Assembly (NCBI GenBank): GCA_964506325.1
Contig: CAZDLO010000002.1
Location: 1 to 64,000 of the forward strand
Reading direction: 5' to 3'
Length of the DNA stretch: 64,000 nucleotides
From: CAINVV01 sp964506325
GTDB lineage: Bacteria > Bacteroidota > Bacteroidia > Bacteroidales > Prolixibacteraceae
Part shown: positions 42,852-51,156 of the stretch, piece after piece
Numbering within the stretch: the first letter of the stretch is position 1
How the letters are laid out: every line of letters begins with the position of its first letter
The notes under the pieces: generated by a model
Told to the model about the DNA's origin: nothing
What the model saw: the letters and a program-made list of their open reading frames with translations, nothing else
Databases searched by the model: none
Position numbers and translations under genes: made by a program

Positions 42852-43592
42852 TTATGAACTTTTCAATCTGTTGTTAAGTAAGGAAATTACTATAAAGAGA
42901 ATAACAACGGCAGCAACACCATATAGCTGGAGAAAAGCGATCAGCAGTAAAGAGCAGGTTACAAAAATGTATTGTACCTTGTTTTCTTTCCAACCGGGAT
43001 TTTTGAATTTCAGGGAAAACATTGGGATTTCTGATACCAGCAACATAGAAAACAATAAGGTGATTACCAGGAGTGCCGGTGTTGCCAGAATGAAATTGTC
43101 AATGGCCGGAATAGTGCCATGTTCCTGGATCAAGGCCAGGGAACTAATGAAAAGTGCATTGGCAGGAGTTGGCAAACCTATGAATGAACTCGTTTGCCGC
43201 TCGTCTACATTGAATTTTGCAAGGCGTAGTGCTGAAAATATAGGGATAAGAAATGCGCTACCTACCGTTAGCAACTGAACTAACGTTAGATTTGACTGCA
43301 AATCGGGTATTACATTTTCATTAAAAAGACTGGTATTCAGCATTTTGTACATAATTAGCCCCGGGGCTAACCCGAATGAAATTACATCTGCCAGAGAGTC
43401 CAGTTCTTTGCCCATCGGAGAATAGGCTTTTAGCACCCGGGCACTCATTCCATCCAGGAAGTCGAAGATGGCACCCAACAAAATCAGGATGACACCTGTG
43501 GTCAATGCTCCTTTAAGGATGAAGACAATAGCAACGCTGCCACAAAGAACGTTCAGTGTGGTGATAAAATTGGGAATATGTTTTTTGATCAT
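42852..43592 (-). CDS. pssA: CDP-diacylglycerol-serine O-phosphatidyltransferase
   Basis: Makes phosphatidylserine from CDP-diacylglycerol and serine in the inner membrane. The CDP-alcohol phosphotransferase signature is complete: D44, D47, G48, A51, R52, G61, D65, D69 (DFLDGMSAR … GKELDSLAD). Six to eight membrane helices. ATG at 43592 (MIKKHIPNF) gives 246 residues; the longer frame runs into psd. It follows psd by 10 bases, so serine lipid synthesis and decarboxylation are in one operon. Confidence 0.94.
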   Translation of the reverse strand: MIKKHIPNFITTLNVLCGSVAIVFILKGALTTGVILILLGAIFDFLDGMSARVLKAYSPMGKELDSLADVISFGLAPGLIMYKMLNTSLFNENVIPDLQSNLTLVQLLTVGSAFLIPIFSALRLAKFNVDERQTSSFIGLPTPANALFISSLALIQEHGTIPAIDNFILATPALLVITLLFSMLLVSEIPMFSLKFKNPGWKENKVQYIFVTCSLLLIAFLQLYGVAAVVILFIVISLLNNRLKSS

Positions 43593-43602
43593 GCGATCAG
43601 TA

Positions 43603-44253
43603 TTAGAGTTCAGCGAGTATGGTCTGACTGCCTGTAACTTCCTGGCAAAGCTCAACATTGACTTTTGTTCCGACAGGCAGATAAATGTCGACGCGGGACC
43701 CAAAGCGGATAAACCCCAGTTCATCTTTTTGCGTGACATGTTTCCCGGATTCAGAATAGGTGATAATTCTTTTCGCAACTGCACCAGCGATCTGCCGGAC
43801 GAGTACTTCAGTTCCGTCTGCCATTTTTATGACAGTTGAGGCACGTTCATTCAGGGTGGATGATTTCGGGAGGTAGGCCGCCATGAAATGACCACTGTGA
43901 TGCTTGAAATAGGTTATCTCGCCGGGAACCGGATTCCAGTTTATGTGCACATTGTAGACAGACATAAAGACGGAGACCTGCAATCTCCTGTCCATGAAAT
44001 ATTCTGTTTCATTTGTCTCCTCAATGGCAACAATGGTGCCATCTGCCGGTGACAGGACTAATTTAGGGTATTCATTGATTATCCTTCGAGGATAGCGGAA
44101 AAAACGAATACTGAGGATTAGCAGGGGCAATGTGGATAACAGGATAAAAACGCGAAATACAGTCTCACCTGTAAGTCCGACTAAGTAATTGATAATCAGC
44201 CAACCTAAGATAGCTATGGCAACTATGGAATATCCCTCCTTGTGTAATCTCAT
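43603..44253 (-). CDS. psd: Phosphatidylserine decarboxylase
   Basis: Converts phosphatidylserine to phosphatidylethanolamine. 216 residues, the short bacterial Psd-B type with two N-terminal helices. The self-cleavage site that generates the pyruvoyl cofactor is G185-S186 (IRFGSRVD). LSPADGTIVAIEE and NVHINWNPVPG are the other conserved segments. First gene of a psd-pssA operon. Confidence 0.94.
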   Translation of the reverse strand: MRLHKEGYSIVAIAILGWLIINYLVGLTGETVFRVFILLSTLPLLILSIRFFRYPRRIINEYPKLVLSPADGTIVAIEETNETEYFMDRRLQVSVFMSVYNVHINWNPVPGEITYFKHHSGHFMAAYLPKSSTLNERASTVIKMADGTEVLVRQIAGAVAKRIITYSESGKHVTQKDELGFIRFGSRVDIYLPVGTKVNVELCQEVTGSQTILAEL

Positions 44254-44273
44254 TCTTTGCAGATTGGTTTACA

Positions 44274-44281
44274 CAAAAATA
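44274..44281 (-). promoter_or_regulatory. Candidate -7 element for psd-pssA
   Basis: Minus strand TATTTTTG, 20 bases before the start. No TTG at the right distance. Confidence 0.45.
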
Positions 44282-44362
44282 GTTAATATTTTAAGATTTG
44301 GAAGACAATTAAGAATGGCGGGTAATGTCTGCCAGTAACAAAACAAGGTAGGCAAAGGCATA

Positions 44363-45184
44363 TTAGCCAAAGAACTGAATTACAAGGTACACGAACGGTG
44401 AGGCAAAAAGTATGCTGTCGAACCTGTCGAGCAGCCCACCGTGCCCTGGCATGAATTTGCCTGAGTCCTTCAGTCCAAGGTTCCTTTTGATCATAGATTC
44501 GACGAGGTCTCCAAATGTTCCTGTTATGGTTACTGTAGTCGCCATTATTACCATAAAGGGCAGCTCAAGTTGAGGAAAGAGCTGTTGCAGTCCCCAGGCG
44601 AAAAGTACGGCAATAAACCAGCCTCCAAAAAATCCTTCCCAGCTCTTTTTAGGTGAGATCCTTTCAAAAAGCCTGTGTTTTCCAAATGTGACGCCGAATA
44701 AATAGGCACCTGAATCATATGCCCAGATAAGAATGAACAGGATTACGAGCAATTTGGGATCATAGTAATCACACTGGGAATATTCCGGGAAAACGAAGAA
44801 ATGGAAAAGGGTGATTGGAACCGACACATACAATATCCCAAATAAGGTTACCGAAATGTTTTCAATGGAATTCTTCTTTGCCCTGAAGAGTTCAATGGCA
44901 GGAACCAAAAAAAGCATCGCGAGGTAAATGCCTGTCAGGTTGACAGCGATATATCCTTTGGCAGTGAGAAAAGTCAGCAGGAAAATGGTTCCACCTATAA
45001 TGAGCCCCAAATTTCTTTGAGGTGAAATCCCGGCAGCTTTCGATAAATGATAGAATTCTTTCAGGATAAAGATGGAAAAAGTACCAAAAAGCAGAGCGAA
45101 ACTCCACGGACCAAACATTATGGATCCCAATAGTACGGTAGCAAAGAGCAGTCCGGAGATGCTTCTCTTCTGTATTTCTTTCAA
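44363..45184 (-). CDS. cdsA: Phosphatidate cytidylyltransferase
   Basis: Makes CDP-diacylglycerol, the precursor used by PssA encoded next door. 273 residues, about eight helices, and the CDS signature near the C-terminus: KKSWEGFFGGW, GTFGDLVESMIKRNLGLKD, GHGGLLDRFDS. Its start overlaps the DUF2007 stop by 4 bases. Last gene of the rsfS-ftsH-DUF2007-cdsA operon. Confidence 0.95.
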   Translation of the reverse strand: MKEIQKRSISGLLFATVLLGSIMFGPWSFALLFGTFSIFILKEFYHLSKAAGISPQRNLGLIIGGTIFLLTFLTAKGYIAVNLTGIYLAMLFLVPAIELFRAKKNSIENISVTLFGILYVSVPITLFHFFVFPEYSQCDYYDPKLLVILFILIWAYDSGAYLFGVTFGKHRLFERISPKKSWEGFFGGWFIAVLFAWGLQQLFPQLELPFMVIMATTVTITGTFGDLVESMIKRNLGLKDSGKFMPGHGGLLDRFDSILFASPFVYLVIQFFG

Positions 45185-45396
45185 ATGTCCCCTTTCTTTA
45201 GTTGATCCAGAATTCTGTCAGCCTCTTCTTCATCCCGTTCTTCAACGTATAACTCAACATCTCCAAACGATCCGTACGAGGAGTCTTTTTGATTCATTAT
45301 CACAGCGTTGATTCCACCTTCTGTCAACAGATCACGGGCCATCAGCACTTTAAATTCATCCCCTGAAAAATAAATCTTTTTCCAACCCTTTTCCAT
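45181..45396 (-). CDS. DUF2007 small protein
   Basis: 71 residues with the DUF2007 pattern: YFSGDEFKVLMARDLLTEGGI and a C-terminal ERDEEEADRILDQL. Family members are annotated as putative signal-transducing proteins, related to ACT-like folds; no experiment defines their role. Sits between ftsH (12 bases) and cdsA (4-base overlap), as in many Bacteroidota. Confidence 0.85.
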   Translation of the reverse strand: MEKGWKKIYFSGDEFKVLMARDLLTEGGINAVIMNQKDSSYGSFGDVELYVEERDEEEADRILDQLKKGDI

Positions 45397-45408
45397 AATG
45401 AGATCCTG

Positions 45409-47448
45409 TTATACAACAGTATTGTTATCATCCCCGGCAGGAGGTGTATCAACTGCTGCTGCGGTTTTTTCTTCCTCTTCTTCTTTAGGTTTATTCCACG
45501 GCCTTGGACCAAAGACCAGTTCAAGGTCCTCCGTAAAGATCACTTCACGTTCAAGTAACAGCTCAGCCAATTTTTTGTGGCTATCCGCATGAGTCGTAAG
45601 AATCTGTTTTGCGCGGTCGTATTCCTTGTTGATGATTAAGTTGACTTCTGCATCAATGACTTCGGCTGTTTTTTCACTGTAAGGCTTTGTAAAGGAGTAA
45701 TCGCTCTGGCCTGAAGAATCGTAGTAACTCACTTTGCCAATTTTGTCACTCATTCCAAAATAGGATACCATGGCAAAAGATGTCCGGGTAACTTTTTCCA
45801 GATCGTTCTGAGCCCCGGAAGATACGGAGGAGAAGACCAGTTCTTCTGCCGCCCGCCCACCAAGGGTGGCACAGATTTCGTCCAGCATTTGCTCTTTGGT
45901 GGTAATTTGCCTTTCCTCCGGCAGATACCAGGCTGCACCCAGCGCTTTGCCACGTGGGACAATTGTCACTTTGACCAATGGATGTGCATGTTCCAGTAAC
46001 CAGCTAACAGTGGCATGTCCGGCTTCATGGTAGGCTATTGTTGCTTTTTCATTGACTGATATTATTTTGTTTTTCTTTTCCAGTCCGCCAATGATACGGT
46101 CAACAGCATCCAGAAAATCTTGTTTTTCAACAATTTCTTTCATCTTTCTGGCAGCGATAAGGGCAGCCTCATTACAGACATTCGCTATATCTGCACCTGA
46201 GAACCCTGGTGTTTGCTTTGCCAGGAACTCAACAACTACATCAGGACCTAGTTTCAGCGGACGGAGGTGTACCTGGAAGATCTCCTTGCGGTCGATCATA
46301 TCCGGCAGTTCAACATGGATCTGCCTGTCGAAACGCCCTGCGCGCATTAGGGCCCTGTCAAGAATATCTGCCCGGTTAGTGGCTGCCAGAATGATTACGC
46401 CGGAATTTGTATCGAAGCCATCCATCTCAGTGAGAAGCTGGTTCAAGGTATTTTCCCGTTCATCGTTGGAGCCCATGTTGGGATTGCGGCCACGTGCACG
46501 GCCAATGGCATCAATTTCATCGATAAAAACAATACAGGGTGATTTTTCTTTTGCCTGCTTGAAGAGGTCGCGGACACGTGATGCTCCGACACCTACGAAC
46601 ATTTCAACAAAGTCTGATCCCGACATGGAAAAGAAAGGCACTTCTGCTTCTCCTGCAACAGCCTTTGCAAGCAAGGTCTTACCGGTACCGGGAGGGCCTA
46701 CCAGCAATGCACCCTTTGGGATTTTTCCACCCAGTTTGGTATAGCGCTCCGGATTCTTGAGGAATTCAACAATCTCCTGGATCTCCTGTTTGGCTTCTGC
46801 AAGTCCGGCAACTTCCTTGAAGGTGGTAGAAACTCTTGATTCTTTGTCAAAAACCTTAGCCTGGGATTTCCCGACACTGAAAATATTTCCTGCGCCACCG
46901 CCTCCTTTGCTCATCCTCCGGAAGATCCAGAAGTAAAAGAAAACCAGCAGAAGCAAAGGAAACACCCAACTGAATATTTCTGAAAAAAAGTTGGTACGCG
47001 TATCATATTTTAATGTGATACGTTCTGCTTCAGGCACATCTTCCTGTTCTTTGGCAAGATTGGATTCGAAAACATCAACTGAGCCAATATTAAAGGTGAA
47101 ATGTGGGCCTTCCTTTGGAGGCACAGAGAAACCCTGGTCCAGCTTTGCCTTGTATTTTTCGTAAGATGATTCTTTGAGGAATATTTCTGCTTCCGTTTTG
47201 TTGACAACCACTATTCTATCAACATCACCATTTTTAAGCATGGTGTTTTTAACCTCCCTCCAGTTGGTCTCAACCGGTCTTCCACCGGAACCGTAAAACT
47301 GGATTCCCATGATGATGACGATCAATAACCCGTATATGTATATGGGATTGAACTTGAAAGCTGATGGTTTGTTGGAATTGCCCATTGGATTGCTGTTTGT
47401 CTTTTTGGTCCCGGGACCTTTTTTATTGGGTATTTTTTTTTCTGTCAT
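45409..47448 (-). CDS. ftsH: ATP-dependent zinc metalloprotease FtsH
   Basis: Membrane-bound AAA protease that removes misassembled membrane proteins and short-lived regulators. 679 residues: cytosolic N-terminus, helix (PIYIYGLLIVIIMGIQFYG), periplasmic domain, second helix (WVFPLLLLVFFYFWIF), AAA module with Walker A GPPGTGKT and FIDEIDAIGR, arginine-finger region GRFDRQIHVELPD, and the zinc site H474-E475-A-G-H478. Second gene of the rsfS operon, 6 bases after it. Confidence 0.97.
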   Translation of the reverse strand: MTEKKIPNKKGPGTKKTNSNPMGNSNKPSAFKFNPIYIYGLLIVIIMGIQFYGSGGRPVETNWREVKNTMLKNGDVDRIVVVNKTEAEIFLKESSYEKYKAKLDQGFSVPPKEGPHFTFNIGSVDVFESNLAKEQEDVPEAERITLKYDTRTNFFSEIFSWVFPLLLLVFFYFWIFRRMSKGGGGAGNIFSVGKSQAKVFDKESRVSTTFKEVAGLAEAKQEIQEIVEFLKNPERYTKLGGKIPKGALLVGPPGTGKTLLAKAVAGEAEVPFFSMSGSDFVEMFVGVGASRVRDLFKQAKEKSPCIVFIDEIDAIGRARGRNPNMGSNDERENTLNQLLTEMDGFDTNSGVIILAATNRADILDRALMRAGRFDRQIHVELPDMIDRKEIFQVHLRPLKLGPDVVVEFLAKQTPGFSGADIANVCNEAALIAARKMKEIVEKQDFLDAVDRIIGGLEKKNKIISVNEKATIAYHEAGHATVSWLLEHAHPLVKVTIVPRGKALGAAWYLPEERQITTKEQMLDEICATLGGRAAEELVFSSVSSGAQNDLEKVTRTSFAMVSYFGMSDKIGKVSYYDSSGQSDYSFTKPYSEKTAEVIDAEVNLIINKEYDRAKQILTTHADSHKKLAELLLEREVIFTEDLELVFGPRPWNKPKEEEEEKTAAAVDTPPAGDDNNTVV

Positions 47449-47454
47449 ATCAAT

Positions 47455-47832
47455 TTAAATGTCAGCTTCAATATTATAAATTGTTCCATCTCCCCAGAGT
47501 GATTCAAGATCATAAAACCTCCTGAAAGGTTCCTGGAAAATGTGAACCATTACATTCACATAATCAAGGAGAATCCATTGTGCATTTTGAGATCCATCCT
47601 GCCGCCAGACTTTTTCACTGGCAAGCTCTTCAACACTTTCTTCAACAGACCGTGCGATAGCATCAACATGAGTGTTTGAACTGCCGTGACAAATGATAAA
47701 ATTATCACATTCAGCTTCTCCCTCCAGGGAAAGGTCTATGTTGATAATCTCAAGACCCTTCTTTCGCCTGATGCCTTCCACAATGGCGTCAACAAGGCCG
47801 AATTGTCCTTTTTCACTGTCTTTCTGAGCCAT
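47455..47832 (-). CDS. rsfS: Ribosome silencing factor RsfS
   Basis: 125 residues, family DUF143/Iojap. Binds ribosomal protein L14 and blocks subunit joining when nutrients are low. Seen: IINIDLSLEGEAECDNFIICHGSSNTHVDAIA, then WILLDYVNVMVHIF with the conserved W and HIF. First gene of the operon, with a clear promoter. Confidence 0.92.
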   Translation of the reverse strand: MAQKDSEKGQFGLVDAIVEGIRRKKGLEIINIDLSLEGEAECDNFIICHGSSNTHVDAIARSVEESVEELASEKVWRQDGSQNAQWILLDYVNVMVHIFQEPFRRFYDLESLWGDGTIYNIEADI

Positions 47833-47848
47833 AGATAGATTTAAAATA

Positions 47849-47876
47849 CAAAGATAGTCGTTTTAACCGATTTCAA
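47849..47876 (-). promoter_or_regulatory. Promoter for rsfS-ftsH-DUF2007-cdsA
   Basis: Minus strand TTG (47876-47874), 17-base spacer and TATCTTTG (47856-47849), 16 bases before the rsfS start. Exact -7 match. Confidence 0.65.
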
Positions 47877-47913
47877 AAAAACTCTTTAGGTGCAGGGTCT
47901 TATGAATATGCAT

Positions 47914-47921
47914 TAACTTTG
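47914..47921 (+). promoter_or_regulatory. -7 element for birA
   Basis: TAACTTTG, exact TAnnTTTG, 22 bases before the start; the nearest TTTAG is 24 bases up. Confidence 0.45.
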
Positions 47922-47943
47922 CAGGTCATTAACCTGTTCAGTC

Positions 47944-48678
47944 ATGATAGGATCAACCATCGTACACCTGGATACTGCAGATTCGACCAATAACTATGCC
48001 GTAAGGGAATTGCTGACAAAAAGTCTGAATGAGGGAACCGTATTTGTTGCGGACTGTCAGAACAAGGGCCGCGGACAAGGGCAATCATCCTGGGAAAGCG
48101 CAAAAGGGTTAAACCTGACTTTCAGTATTGTGCTTTATCCGAAATCGGTAGAGATACAAAGGCAATTTACAATCTCCAAATCAATTTCACTCGGAGTACT
48201 CGATTTCTTGTCGGGTTTCACTTCAGGATTATCCGTCAAATGGCCGAATGATATTTACGCCGGGGATAGAAAAATTGCTGGAATTCTGATTGAGACGGCC
48301 ATAAGCGCCGGGAAATTTACCAGGGCGATTGTTGGTATAGGTTTGAATATCAACCAGGAATTGTTTATCTCAGATGCACCAAACCCGGTATCCCTTAAGA
48401 ATCTGACAGGGCAAACCTATAACCTTCCTGTGATGCTGGATGTTTTGTGCAAGAAGCTGGATCACAGGTATTTTCAATTAGTCGGTGGAAATCCCGGCGT
48501 CGTTGACCAGGATTATGAAAGACTTCTCTACAGGAGAGGGACCTGGGCCCGGTTTATGGCAGATGGTGGTTCTTTTGAGGGATTAATTACGGGTGTTGAT
48601 TCTGAAGGACAGCTTGTTATGGAAACCAGGTCGGAAGGAATGAAGAGTTTTCAGTTCAGGGAAGTTAAGTTTCTCTGA
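47944..48678 (+). CDS. birA: Biotin-[acetyl-CoA carboxylase] ligase, monofunctional
   Basis: Attaches biotin to carboxylase carrier proteins via biotinyl-AMP. 244 residues with GRGQGQ (42-47), KWPND (99-103), KIAGILIE and a C-terminal SH3-like domain. It lacks the N-terminal helix-turn-helix of E. coli BirA, so it is a class I ligase that cannot act as a repressor. Divergent from rsfS. Confidence 0.95.
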   Translation: MIGSTIVHLDTADSTNNYAVRELLTKSLNEGTVFVADCQNKGRGQGQSSWESAKGLNLTFSIVLYPKSVEIQRQFTISKSISLGVLDFLSGFTSGLSVKWPNDIYAGDRKIAGILIETAISAGKFTRAIVGIGLNINQELFISDAPNPVSLKNLTGQTYNLPVMLDVLCKKLDHRYFQLVGGNPGVVDQDYERLLYRRGTWARFMADGGSFEGLITGVDSEGQLVMETRSEGMKSFQFREVKFL

Positions 48679-48725
48679 CCAAAATCATCATCCTTAAAAT
48701 ATTATTGGTCTTACAGGGTCACAAA

Positions 48726-49796
48726 TTATTCCTGCTGTTGTTCCATCCAAAGAACAAACAATTTGTAGCCCACGGAAAAAATGATGGCACCGGTAAAAAG
48801 CCCGATAAAGCCTGAAAAAATAAATCCTCCAATGGATCCGATAAATATGACTGGCATTGGCACCAGGGCACCTTTCCCTAATAATATAGGCTTTAGAACG
48901 TTGTCGAGCAGCGATACGATGATACACCAGATCAAAAATATAATGGATGTTGCTGTACTGTATGTGGCAAATACGTAAATCAAAACCGGGATGACAACCA
49001 GGAAAACGCCGATTTGTATGATGCTAAGGATTAGCGCAATCATAAATAACAAGCCTGCTGCAGGTATTCCCATGACAACAAGCCCGATACCCAGAAACAT
49101 AGACTGTATGAATGCTACCCCCAAAATGCCTTTAACTACAGTACGGATGGTTTTTTCTGCCAGATCAGAGTATTCAGTACCGTTTTCCCCAAAAATGCGG
49201 ATGGAAAACTTGTTGGCCAGTTTTCCGGCATCGCCTGAATATATCAGAACTACACCGGCCAGGATTATAGAAACGAATAATTTCAGGAAACCAACACCTG
49301 CGGAAGCAATAGACTGAATAATAGTGACGGAAACATCTTTCAGCTGTGGAGCATATTCCTGGAGCCCTTCTCCCATATGTGTTGTAAAAGAATTCCATTT
49401 TTCATAAATCAACGGCCCAACAACAGGCAGTGAAGCTATCTTCTCTGAAGCATCAGGCAGAAGACTGCCATTGGCTTCGTACTGTGCCTTCAGAAATGAG
49501 ATTCCATCATACAGGGAGGTTGCAAAAAGTGCCACGGGCAGGATCAAGAGAAGAATCATAACTGAAACAAGCAAGGCCGATGCCAGGATTTTTCTGCCCT
49601 TAAGTTTAGCCTGTATCCAATCGAATGCCGGGAACATCGCCACTGCAAATATGACTGCCCAGACAAGAAAGTCCATAAATGGCTTAATAATGCCGTAGCA
49701 CCAGTAAAGTACCAGGATGAGCAAACCCAGGCGTAAGGAAATTTCTATAACATGCCGGGTGATTTTTTTTTCGTCCAAAGAGGTATTTGCAGACAT
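48726..49796 (-). CDS. AI-2E family transporter
   Basis: 356 residues, eight predicted helices, with the AI-2E/PerM family features: GLLILVLYWCYGIIKP at the N-terminus, a periplasmic helical loop in the middle, and GLVVMGIPAAGLLFMIALIL near the C-terminus. Despite the name, most members are not autoinducer transporters; related proteins are cation antiporters. Single gene with a good promoter, convergent with birA. Confidence 0.88.
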   Translation of the reverse strand: MSANTSLDEKKITRHVIEISLRLGLLILVLYWCYGIIKPFMDFLVWAVIFAVAMFPAFDWIQAKLKGRKILASALLVSVMILLLILPVALFATSLYDGISFLKAQYEANGSLLPDASEKIASLPVVGPLIYEKWNSFTTHMGEGLQEYAPQLKDVSVTIIQSIASAGVGFLKLFVSIILAGVVLIYSGDAGKLANKFSIRIFGENGTEYSDLAEKTIRTVVKGILGVAFIQSMFLGIGLVVMGIPAAGLLFMIALILSIIQIGVFLVVIPVLIYVFATYSTATSIIFLIWCIIVSLLDNVLKPILLGKGALVPMPVIFIGSIGGFIFSGFIGLFTGAIIFSVGYKLFVLWMEQQQE

Positions 49797-49822
49797 AGTT
49801 AAGATGTTCGGTCGGTTGTTTC

Positions 49823-49852
49823 CAAAATTAGTTATCAGTTCCCCGGGATCAA
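49823..49852 (-). promoter_or_regulatory. Promoter for the AI-2E transporter gene
   Basis: Minus strand TTG (49852-49850), 19-base spacer, TAATTTTG (49830-49823). Start codon 27 bases on. Confidence 0.6.
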
Positions 49853-49882
49853 TGAACCTGCTGGCAAAAGACTATTGTGAAA

Positions 49883-49925
49883 TCTGTACATGCCAGGGAA
49901 TTACAAAGTGCCTGACATGTACAGA
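49883..49925 (-). terminator. Hairpin after the pyrE-SRPBCC operon
   Basis: TCTGTACATG (49883-49892) is perfectly inverted at 49916-49925, with a further AGG/CCT pairing inside. It begins right after the SRPBCC stop and is followed on the minus strand by T-rich sequence. Probable terminator. Confidence 0.55.
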
Positions 49926-49928
49926 TAC

Positions 49929-50393
49929 CTAATCAATGGAGTAATCAATGCCGGCAAGAAGGTCAGCAAGTTTTTCAATGCCTTTTTCAAGATAACTGTT
50001 GACCATCATTTTTATCATCGGGTTCAGGTCAGCATGCAGTGTCAGCCTTATTTTGCTGCTATTGCCGGTTAAAGGAACCAGTTGTACCCAGAAAGTCACA
50101 GGAAAAGGGACAGATTTCTCACCCTGGAATTTTATGGTTTTAAACGGATCCCGTTCAACAATCTCTATTCCGACATTGCCAACAGGATTGATTTTGAAGC
50201 TGCAACGGTCCTCGGTGGCAACAAAATCCTCCATTTTAAAATCTCCGCTGCTACCGCTCTTTTTCTTCAGTTCTTCTATTTTTTCCGGGGAAACAAATTG
50301 TTCCAGATTTTTCAAATTGGAAAGCTTCAAAAAAATCACCTCCTGGCTAAAATGAATTTCGCGCGGTTCACTGACATATTTTTCTATTCCCAT
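49929..50393 (-). CDS. SRPBCC-fold protein
   Basis: 154 residues with a START/polyketide-cyclase-like layout: N-terminal strand and helix (KLSNLKNLEQFVSPEKIEEL), central strands (CSFKINPVGNVGIEIVE, VPFPVTFWVQLVP), and a long C-terminal helix (NPMIKMMVNSYLEKGIEKLADLL). Such folds bind a hydrophobic ligand; which one is unknown. It starts one base after the pyrE stop; the pair is common in Bacteroidota. Confidence 0.75.
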   Translation of the reverse strand: MGIEKYVSEPREIHFSQEVIFLKLSNLKNLEQFVSPEKIEELKKKSGSSGDFKMEDFVATEDRCSFKINPVGNVGIEIVERDPFKTIKFQGEKSVPFPVTFWVQLVPLTGNSSKIRLTLHADLNPMIKMMVNSYLEKGIEKLADLLAGIDYSID

Positions 50394-50394
50394 T

Positions 50395-51027
50395 TTATTG
50401 TCCCCAGGTTTCAGGAGTTTTTCTCCAGTTGTTCAGGCTCTCGAGCTGAATGTCATTGATCTCACCTGAGTCATGAGCCAGTTGCAAAAGAACATTGTAA
50501 TTGCTGAGTGTGCTCAGTTCAACATTGGCTTCCTCGAAATTTTTGGTGGCATGGGGGAAATTATAACTGAAAATTGCCAGCATTCCCAAAACTTCTGCGC
50601 CATAATTGCGGACTGCCTTCGCTGCATTGAGAGAGCTGGTGCCCGTCGACACCAGGTCTTCGATAATAACAGTTTTGGTTCCCTGTGGAAGGTCACCTTC
50701 AATAAGATTCTCGAGGCCATGGCCCTTGGGTGCTGAACGTATATAAATGAATGGCAATCCCAGTTCTTCAGCTACCAGTACTCCATGAGCGATGGCACCG
50801 GTGGCTACTCCGGCAATTGCCTCTGCTTCAGGATATTTCTCCCTTAACAAACGTGTAAATTCCTTGCAGATAAAAGTGCGGGTAGCCGGAAAGGACAGAA
50901 TTTTCCTGTTGTCACAATAGATCGGTGCTTTCCATCCTGAAGCCCATGTAAAAGGCGAATCAGGCTGTATTTTTATGGTGTTGATAGCCAGCAATTGCCT
51001 TGCCACTTCAATTTGTCTTTGTTCCAT
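50395..51027 (-). CDS. pyrE: Orotate phosphoribosyltransferase
   Basis: Adds ribose 5-phosphate from PRPP to orotate in pyrimidine synthesis. 210 residues from the ATG at 51027 (MEQRQIEVA). PRPP site VIIEDLVSTGTSS, plus FTWASGWKAPIYCDNRK, GVATGAIAHG and IYIRSAPKGHG. Longer frames upstream to 51108 have no homology support. Forms an operon with the SRPBCC gene. Confidence 0.95.
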   Translation of the reverse strand: MEQRQIEVARQLLAINTIKIQPDSPFTWASGWKAPIYCDNRKILSFPATRTFICKEFTRLLREKYPEAEAIAGVATGAIAHGVLVAEELGLPFIYIRSAPKGHGLENLIEGDLPQGTKTVIIEDLVSTGTSSLNAAKAVRNYGAEVLGMLAIFSYNFPHATKNFEEANVELSTLSNYNVLLQLAHDSGEINDIQLESLNNWRKTPETWGQ

Positions 51028-51156
51028 GTTTTTTTGTGTAAAGCTAAGCATTTTTACTATTTTTATTCTTCTGCCGACTGATGTTTTGTTCATTTCCAGG
51101 AAAAACAAAATAAATGGCTGTCAGGTAAATTATTGAAACAGAACTAATTTTCAGAT

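Noticed and set aside
42679..43278. A 199-codon plus-strand ORF over pssA.
   Set aside because: It is the opposite strand of a clear CDP-alcohol phosphotransferase gene, and its translation shows no family features.
49852..49932. A 26-codon cysteine-rich ORF on the plus strand (MNLLAKDYCEICTCQG… with five cysteines).
   Set aside because: It lies over the 10-bp inverted repeat that ends the pyrE-SRPBCC operon; the cysteine codons come from the TGTACATG palindrome arms. No ribosome-binding context or homology seen.
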